Positions 57,157 through 64,000 of a stretch of 64,000 nt of DNA are shown in pieces. Source of the stretch: Parasponia andersonii (taxonomy: Eukaryota > Streptophyta > Magnoliopsida > Rosales > Cannabaceae); the NCBI GenBank assembly GCA_002914805.1, contig JXTB01000516.1, forward strand, positions 27,379-91,378, read 5' to 3'. The translations under genes and the position numbers were made by a program. Numbering within the stretch: the first letter of the stretch is position 1; each line of letters starts with the position of its first letter. The notes under the pieces are model-generated. The model saw nothing but the letters and a program-made list of their open reading frames with translations. It was not told the origin of the DNA and ran no database searches.

Positions 57157-58760
57157 TATGAACATATTCAAATAACCACACTTGAAGATGAATACTTTTC
57201 AAGACTAATGACCAAGTCTATTAAGGTATATTTCATTAGTCTTATATTTGATTTATTACATAGTATTTATTTTATCTTTGCATTGGCTCAAGAATTTTAC
57301 AAAGAACTTTTTCAAATATTCTCACACAAATTAAAATTTCGTAAAATGTTTTTAAAAGTTTGAAAAACATATCGTGTCTTTGTATATAGCTAAGAGACAT
57401 TTTTATAACCTTAAATTGATCCGCATCATTTTAAAACACGGTTCCAAAGTTAAACAGACATGAAAATGGGGATAAAAATTCCAAATATTGTTGATGTCAA
57501 AGCCTGGGTCGACCTACACATACCCTAGATCAAAAAAATGATTGTTGGGGAATCTGACACTAAGTACAACTAATAGCTATTTTTTGTGGGTCGACCGGGA
57601 CTCTTTTTGGTCGACCAACACTCACGGCAGAGAGCTAAAACAATAGTTTTTGCAAAAATCTATAAATAGGACATCATTTAAAGGCATTTGAGCTTCTAGC
57701 AATAACTTACATTGATATTCTAATGCTCTCGTCTTAGACAATATTCACATTTACTATACTTTCATATTATCGTGAGTTAATCTTAGATCTTTTATGCCTT
57801 ATTTTCAGATCTCTTGAGTTAAAATTGTATCTATTATTTTTTGTGAGAAGAGTTCTTAGGTATGTTCACCTACTAATCACTCATCTTTTAAATAATCCGA
57901 ATAAGGTGAGGCCGATACAGAAATCTAAACAACCTATAAGTCGGTGAGATGGCACGTGCAGGTGATTGTCACCAGAGCCTAAATAATCTAAGATTAGGTA
58001 TGATATATAGTCGAAGTCAAGTCTATTATAAAACTTTAGGTGAGCCCTAAAAAAAATTTTCTCCATTTGTAAAATTATCGGTCAAATCCACATTTTTTAT
58101 CTGATATTGAATACTCAAAGCAAGTCCCTTAGAACTGGAGATATAGACAAATTATCGTATTTACCAAACCTTGTAGACCAAGTTTGTATTTTTCTTATTT
58201 CTATACTCTTTACTTTATTGCAAATACTTTATTGGGAAAATCAAATATTGTATGCCTGCTATTATTACTCTTTTAGCTTAAAAGTTTAATTTTTTCGAAA
58301 AAATTTTAAAACTCAATTCATCCCCGTCATTGGTAGTCAATCTTAGGCTAACAGAGTTCATCTACCACCAAAGCATGGGTAGTGCATAAGAATGGGGAAG
58401 ATGACCAAGGCCTGTGTGGTGAGCAAGGGGATGGTAGTGGGCAAGGGAATGGCAATGGCAGCTAGCAGTAAAGAAGTAGGGTTCAAGGAAGAAGATGAAG
58501 GTATCTAAGTCATTATAAGTATATGATATGATATGACAATAAAAGTTAGTTTCGATAACATTTATAAAGAGTCTATTTTCTCATTGTGAAGCATTAGTAG
58601 ATCCATGTACGTAAAACCCCTACAATTATATCAGAAAAATAAAGAAATAATGGAAAGCTCTGTATTAAAAGTACACAGGTGGCACAAAATGGTTATTTTC
58701 TATACGCATGGAATTAACAGCATGATTAAATGAAGGTTTTTCTTTCAAATTTCCCTTGGT
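57157..58760. other. Intergenic DNA, part possibly LTR-derived
   Basis: The segment 57480-57900 has GGGTCGACC and GGTCGACCAACACTC words and CTATAAATAGGACATC, a promoter layout typical of copia LTRs, but no terminal repeats, primer site or coding remains could be tied to it. No gene was recognised. Confidence 0.35.
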
Positions 58761-58769
58761 ATATATAGA

Positions 58770-59876
58770 TTATCTCACTTTGCCCCTTCTAGAATAAAAG
58801 GTTTCATAAATGGTCCCAAATTTTCAATTATTTTATAAATGTGTACCAAACTTTTAAATTGTTTCATAAATTATCTTTCCTAAGGAAAGAAATCCACACG
58901 TTAAAATATTTTGAGGCCACTTGATACTTCTGCCCTTTACTTCATGGGTCAAACAGATACAAAACTACATATTTGAGCGACAAAAAAATAACCTAAAACC
59001 CAATTTAATTCAAAAAATATAAGTAAAAAAATAAATTCTACCTTGCTCTTCCCATTAATTTGCTTAGTTACCGTGATTCTTTTTGTGTTTTCTGAGGTTG
59101 CTCAGAGAATGACCAACAAAATAAATGACACAATTTGAGTTTCTTTAAATGGTGCTTGTTTTTTTTCAAGAAAAACGAGAAGTATTGTGGCTAAGATATT
59201 GATTGATAGATTAACTTTTTTATCAAATGCGCTGGATTTTAGAATATTGGCTTTGTTTTTTCGTTGTCCTCACTACTTATTCTCTGTATTGTTCTTTACT
59301 TATTTATTTTGCTTATTGTGCCATGTTTGGTGTGCTCGAGAAAGAAAATGAAAACTTGTCTTCTGTTTCTATGTTGTTTGGAAGAAAAAAAAATTAAAAA
59401 TGAAACATTTTGGCTGAGCTATAATAATTTGATCAATGTTTTGTTATTATTAAGTGGGTTGACATCTTTTAACAGCCAAATAATTAAACATGCATTTGTG
59501 CCGATGGTAGGAGAATGTCGATGATTAATAAGAAGAGATGAGAAAGTGATTTTTTTTAAAAACTTTTTATAATTAGATTAGGTTTTTAGGATTTATCGTT
59601 TTTTTCCTCATCCTACTCTCCGTGAATTATGTAGCTAGCATCAATTTGTTTAAAATAAATAAAAAATAAAAAATAAAAAGGTTGGGGGGGAGGGTTGGGG
59701 AATCGAACCGATCTCACATTGTCTAATTAGTGTAAATTTTCATCCACTAAACAGACGGAAGGGCAATTATGAAATAATTTGAAAGTCTAGGGGCATTTAC
59801 GAAATTTGAAAATTCTACTGGCATTTATGAAAAAGACATGAAACTTCATATTACATGGGGAAAATGAGACAATTAT
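58770..59876. mobile_element. Long-TIR element, about 1.1 kb
   Basis: The left side (TATCTCACTTTGCCCCTTCT, then AAAGGTTTCATAAATGG) and the reverse complement of the right side (TTGTCTCATTTTCCCCATGT, then GAAGTTTCATG and TCATAAATGCC) form imperfect inverted repeats of about 100 bp. The inverted similarity seems to run slightly outside into TATATAT sequence, so the ends and target duplication are not exact. The interior has no recognised gene; the frame at 59264-59524 is unlike known proteins. Confidence 0.55.
59660..59770 (-). mobile_element. SINE-like or tRNA-like fragment
   Basis: On the minus strand GGTTCGATTCC is a perfect pol III box B, preceded by a weak box A (TTTAGTGGATG) about 40 bases upstream and followed by a C-rich and then T-rich tail. 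A cloverleaf cannot be formed, so it is not a tRNA gene. It may be a short tRNA-derived SINE, or chance inside the surrounding TIR element. Confidence 0.35.
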
Positions 59877-60009
59877 ATATGTATATACCGGAAGAAATTA
59901 AAAAGAAAAAGAATAGTCCCGTTGGTGATCTAAAATTTTCAAATGTTACAATAAAATTTAGTTATAATACAAATTCGTAATAAGTTTATTAAAGTCTATC
60001 GTTAGTAAC

Positions 60010-60440
60010 TCAAAAAAAAAGTGATATTGTCATTTTTATACATTATATTTTGACACTTTATTCGAATTATACTTTGTATTTTGGTTATTATCAACATTGA
60101 CACTCATATTCGAATTATACTTTGTATTTTGGTTATTATCAACATTGACACTCAAATTTGAAATCAGATATAAATTTATACCCTAACACTAATTTAGAAC
60201 AATTAATTTACTAAGAAACTGCTTTAAAAATTAAAAATAAACTGCATAAAAATTTATCTGAGAATAAGTTTATTAAAATCATCTTAGTAAATTAATTATT
60301 CAAAATTAGTGTCAGTATATAAATTTGTAACATATTTTAAATCTAAGGGTCAATATTGATAATAAGTAAAACATAAGATATAAATTAAATAAAGTATCAA
60401 AATACAAGGTATAAAAGTGATATTATCTCTCAAAAAAATA
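60010..60440. mobile_element. Foldback MITE, about 430 bp
   Basis: Two arms of nearly 200 bp are imperfect inverted copies. The left arm has GTGATATTGTCATTTTTATA and ATTTTGACACTTTATT; the right arm, inverted, has GATAATATCACTTTTATACC and ATTTTGATACTTTATT. Both contain TTATTATCAA(C/T)ATTGAC and GACACTAATTTTGAATAATT-like words. A 48-bp direct repeat starting ATTCGAATTATACTTTG (60060 and 60108) lengthens the left arm. Confidence 0.7.
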
Positions 60441-63400
60441 ATAAACAAAAAAAAAATCTATAGTTACTAGTCCTTTTTGTTTTGTTTTGAATGGAGTCCT
60501 TTATGTATTTTTGATAAAAGAACATGCAAAGAATATTAGGGGTGGGAAAAGAACATTAGGACATATATCGCTCTTATAAAGAAAAGAAAGAAAAAATAAT
60601 TAATTTCTGAAATTGGATGTTATACAGCATGTATGTGTGCGTGTCAAGTGCTTTCATCAATAACTAATGAAAGGTTAGATGAAAAATTGAGAATGTCCAA
60701 ATTGATAGCTAGTAATTGATCTTGCCATTTATGAACTTAAAATAAAAACATTAATATCACAAATAAATGTTGTGAATTAATTTCAAGAACATAAATTCAA
60801 GAAAGGTCATTCCCAGTTCCCACACCCACCGTGACAGAACTATCATCTCGTTTCATTTAGTATATTGGCTCGTCAATTATTATTCATAAATGGCAATTAA
60901 AAAACGCAAAGCCTGCCAATAATAGAAGAATTAATGGTAATATATGTCGAGAGCAGACAAACTTCTTGTTGGTAAAAAGCCTAATAAAGCATCGCAAGGA
61001 GGAGTTGGATGAGTGAATCATGAGAGGTATCTATGGATCAAGTCATTGAGATAACTAGGCTGAATATTTTATGTAAGATCTTGTCCACTCAATACTACAC
61101 TTACCAAGTATTTGGCAGGCAATGATCAGTTGGAAATACTTGTTGTACATTATAGTTTCTTTCTTAACATATATATTAAAAATATGTATGCAAAAATGCT
61201 AAACAACACGATTATCCGTTCTTCAATATTAATATATATAGTTGTCACATAAGTCTTATTTGTTATATATAAGATTCACACTGATCAACAAAAAAAAGCA
61301 TGAACCTCTTTTGCACATAATTCTATGGAATAGACATCTTAACCAACAAATCTAGCACTATTGATTAATATATATATATAGATTTTTCGTGAGCCTTATT
61401 TAGGTCTGTACAATAAAACTCACACTAATCATTAATAAGAAAAGTTGGATTTTTCCTGGCACAGTTTTATGCAATAGATATTTTACCCGTGTTTGGCTTT
61501 GGCTCAAAATTTAGTGAGAGAGAGATCTAGAAAGAGACGAAGTCTATGTTTTTTGAGTTTAACATCAAAGTTCCACAGGCATAGTATCTGCATTTGGTAG
61601 TTGTAAGTTAACGACGTTCACATGAATAATGTTCCCTCCCATTTAATTCAATGACTGGAAAATTGGTCCACATCTTTAAACCAAGATGTTGACGTAAGAG
61701 AACATTTTGAATTATCTCTTTCTTTTTATTTTTTTTTTCTCTCTAGTAAACAGCAGTTCGATCAAGTATCATTTTAGTCTTTAAGAAGTTAATTAGTTCT
61801 ATCAAATCAACCAGGCTATCAAATCAACCAGGCAAATGTAAATCTTGTATTATCTCAATAATTTTGTCGAATAATTAATTAACCTCTTTCCTACTTGATT
61901 GATTTGAAAAAGAATGATAGAAAAATCTGTCATTTTTCAACTGAAAATCATTTTTTCAAGTAATTATTATCTCATTATTATTAGTAACTAAACCTCTTCA
62001 AATACTGGCTAGAACTAGTTGAATTCCATCGACAAGAGAATCTTTTCTTGAAGGACTAAAGATCATCTTTGTGTCAAAGTACGTACAATCAGTATATTTC
62101 TTAATTTTCGAAAACCCACTTTGAAAACAACAACTACAACCAAAAAATAAAAAAGCATAAAGTTTTTTTTTCTTTATAGTACTTGTCATCTTTACCCTCC
62201 TATCTCTGAGATTAAGGCTCTTTCTTGAAGTTTCTGTTTACTTTCTGCTTTCCTATTTGGCAGTGTAACATGGGCAACTTGACCTTTATAACATGTATGC
62301 AGTTCTTGTCCTATGTACTTGTCTGAGAAAGCTCAAAGTTGGATGAGAGAGAAGAGAGATAGAGAGAGAAGAGGCTATGTAAGTCCTTTGAAGTTGGTGG
62401 GCCATATTGCATAACTTAGTTGATACCCAATATCGCCGTGTTCTGTGGCATGCATTCTCATGAAGTGGTCCTAATTTGGTTCTTTTTTTTTTTTTTTTTT
62501 TTAAATGAAGTACTATCTTCTGCTATGGCTTGTGTTTTTATCTTCTTTTGCACTACTTCCTCCACACATAAACTCGTTTGACTTTTCCTGACAATGTTTA
62601 ATATTGTAGGGCCGTTGATGCCGATACCCACTGGCTGATGATGTAAAAGCTTTTTGGGGACCCGGCACAAAAGGACACTATAAAAATTGAAAATTTAGAA
62701 TATCTAATAATGTGATAACACATAAATATATATATCTTCAAGTACAGAGCTATGTAAACTATAACCAGTTTTAGAAACCTAAATACAAAGCTCTGTTCCT
62801 TGTAATAGAACTTCCATGTTGAAGACTCGCAAAATTTCAGGCCTCTTATATCTTTCCCCTTTATTGGCCCTTTCAAAAAAAAGGTGGGTATTATTATGGT
62901 TAAGTGTCAAGTCGAAAATTCTCTGTTTATTGTATGTTCTTACCTAAAAACCACTTCCTTCACAAAGTGGTCAATTGCAGGCTAATGGGGTCCCTTTGAA
63001 ACTGATGCATTTGGTTGTGCAATTCCACCATCCATCATAATTATTCGCTCTCTTTTGGTATCCTAAGAGAATTCTAAGAGAAACTATTTGAGGACCTTTT
63101 GATTGGAAGTTTTAACCATTACATAAGTTAATTTAATGATTTCTTTGTTCCTTGCCCAGTTGCCCAAGTACCCCACAAGGCCACAAGTAGATATTTATTT
63201 AGTATTCAACAAAATGACTAAAGATTCTAGGATTTTTCCTCTTCTTTTCAAAAAAATAAATAAATAAATACAATTATACGTACATATGTATATATGTATA
63301 TGAGATTTCCTTTTGGAGACAAAGATCTTAATGGCCTAAAGGAGTGACAAAACCTATCCGACACAGTCACAGCTGGATATTCAAAATTGCTTCTGATGTA

Positions 63401-64000
63401 GAGATTTATATGTAGGGTAAATGTATGGAACTGCTGAACAGTAAATATTCGTGAACTATATGCAATTTTTGGATTATTTAACAAAAATGGTTTACTATTA
63501 GTTAGATTGTGATGTAAATATTACATCATTGTTGATAGTGACGTGTTAACGATGATAATATTCATGTATGGCAAACGATAATATTATCACGCTGATTAGT
63601 AGAATATATAGGAAAAAAGTATTCATATAAGTAATGCCCATTTTAAGTATTTGTCAGGTTGCCAATTCATTGTATGACCAAAATTAATTCAAGGTACAAA
63701 GCAACAGCTTAAAAATGGGAGATAACTGATTCGAGATGCTTTTATTTTAACATTTGGAGACAAAAGTTTTAATTTCATTTTCATTTTCTTTTCTTTTCTT
63801 TTCCTTTTTTTTTTTTTTTGGGTGTTTGTGTGCAAGGAAACTTTCAAAAATATCTTTTTTCTTCTTGAAAAACTCTGGGAACTTGTTGAACTGGGAATTT
63901 TTAGGCCAAAATGACATTTTATGACCACTTTACGCTATGACTTAATTGTGACTACAGTCGTAATCCTATTTCTTGAAAAATAGTCGAAGAAAAAATCATT
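60441..64000. other. Intergenic AT-rich DNA to the window end
   Basis: Apart from the pair at 61222-61489 and a 17-bp direct repeat (CTATCAAATCAACCAGG at 61799 and 61816), nothing was recognised. The patch 62220-62480 is more balanced and GA-rich and might be promoter DNA of a gene beyond the window. Homopolymer T/A runs account for the lysine- or phenylalanine-rich frames here. Confidence 0.5.
61222..61489 (+). repeat. Diverged tandem pair, about 120-140 bp
   Basis: Two units share TTAATATATATA, GTCTTATTTG/GCCTTATTTAGG, ATTCACACTGATCA/ACTCACACTAATCA and the TTCTATGGAATAGACATCTT/TTTTATGCAATAGATATTTT end, in the same order. They are old duplicates; the sequence also looks like the TA-rich edge of a MITE, but no partner ends were found. 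Confidence 0.55.

Noticed and set aside
59690-59720. tRNA gene suggested by GGTTCGATTCC
   Set aside because: No acceptor-stem pairing or anticodon arm can be drawn around it; only the B box fits, so it is kept as a SINE-like fragment.

Overview
This is a strongly AT-rich piece of a nuclear eudicot plant genome. The evidence is short GT-AG introns, a single-finger C2H2 protein with a QALGGH helix and a C-terminal LDLHL motif, dirigent-protein remains, tRNA-iMet primer sites in LTR elements, and a dense load of MITEs, CACTA, Mutator-like, PIF-like and SINE copies. Only two host genes look intact. One is a six-exon gene at 18132-20713 (+) for a 162-residue protein of unknown function. The other is an intronless gene at 27036-27893 (-) for a GIS/ZFP8-type trichome-regulator zinc-finger protein. 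Two assembly gaps lie at 38383-38619 and 55717-56328.

Layout. At 1-12.4 kb are the wrecked 3' ends of two related dirigent genes, sharing homologous 3' flanks (380-1050 and 11756-12450). The first is cut by an LTR ending at 379. The second follows directly on a truncated Ty3/gypsy integrase, so one open frame runs from integrase into dirigent. The gypsy fossil holds a TRIM in its gag region (5-bp duplication GGAGG), and a 3.5-kb CACTA transposon sits in the TRIM's second LTR. At 14-16.3 kb are minus-strand Ty1/copia remains with one LTR. At 17-18 kb is a degenerate minisatellite, then the six-exon gene with a three-unit minisatellite in intron 5. From 20.7 to 34 kb is intergenic DNA around the zinc-finger gene, with MITEs, including a family set inside (TA)n tracts, and an 849-bp Mutator-like element with a perfect 9-bp duplication. 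At 34.1-43.7 kb are two copies of a long LTR family on the plus strand; a third lies inverted at 55.5-57.2 kb and the end of a fourth at 1-379. At 47-54 kb is a MITE/SINE/CACTA cluster. The last 7 kb hold foldback elements and otherwise featureless AT-rich DNA.

The two intact genes show no sign of working together. The window is best read as a transposon-rich intergenic landscape in which repeated insertion has dismantled a small dirigent cluster. All boundaries were read by eye, without database searches.
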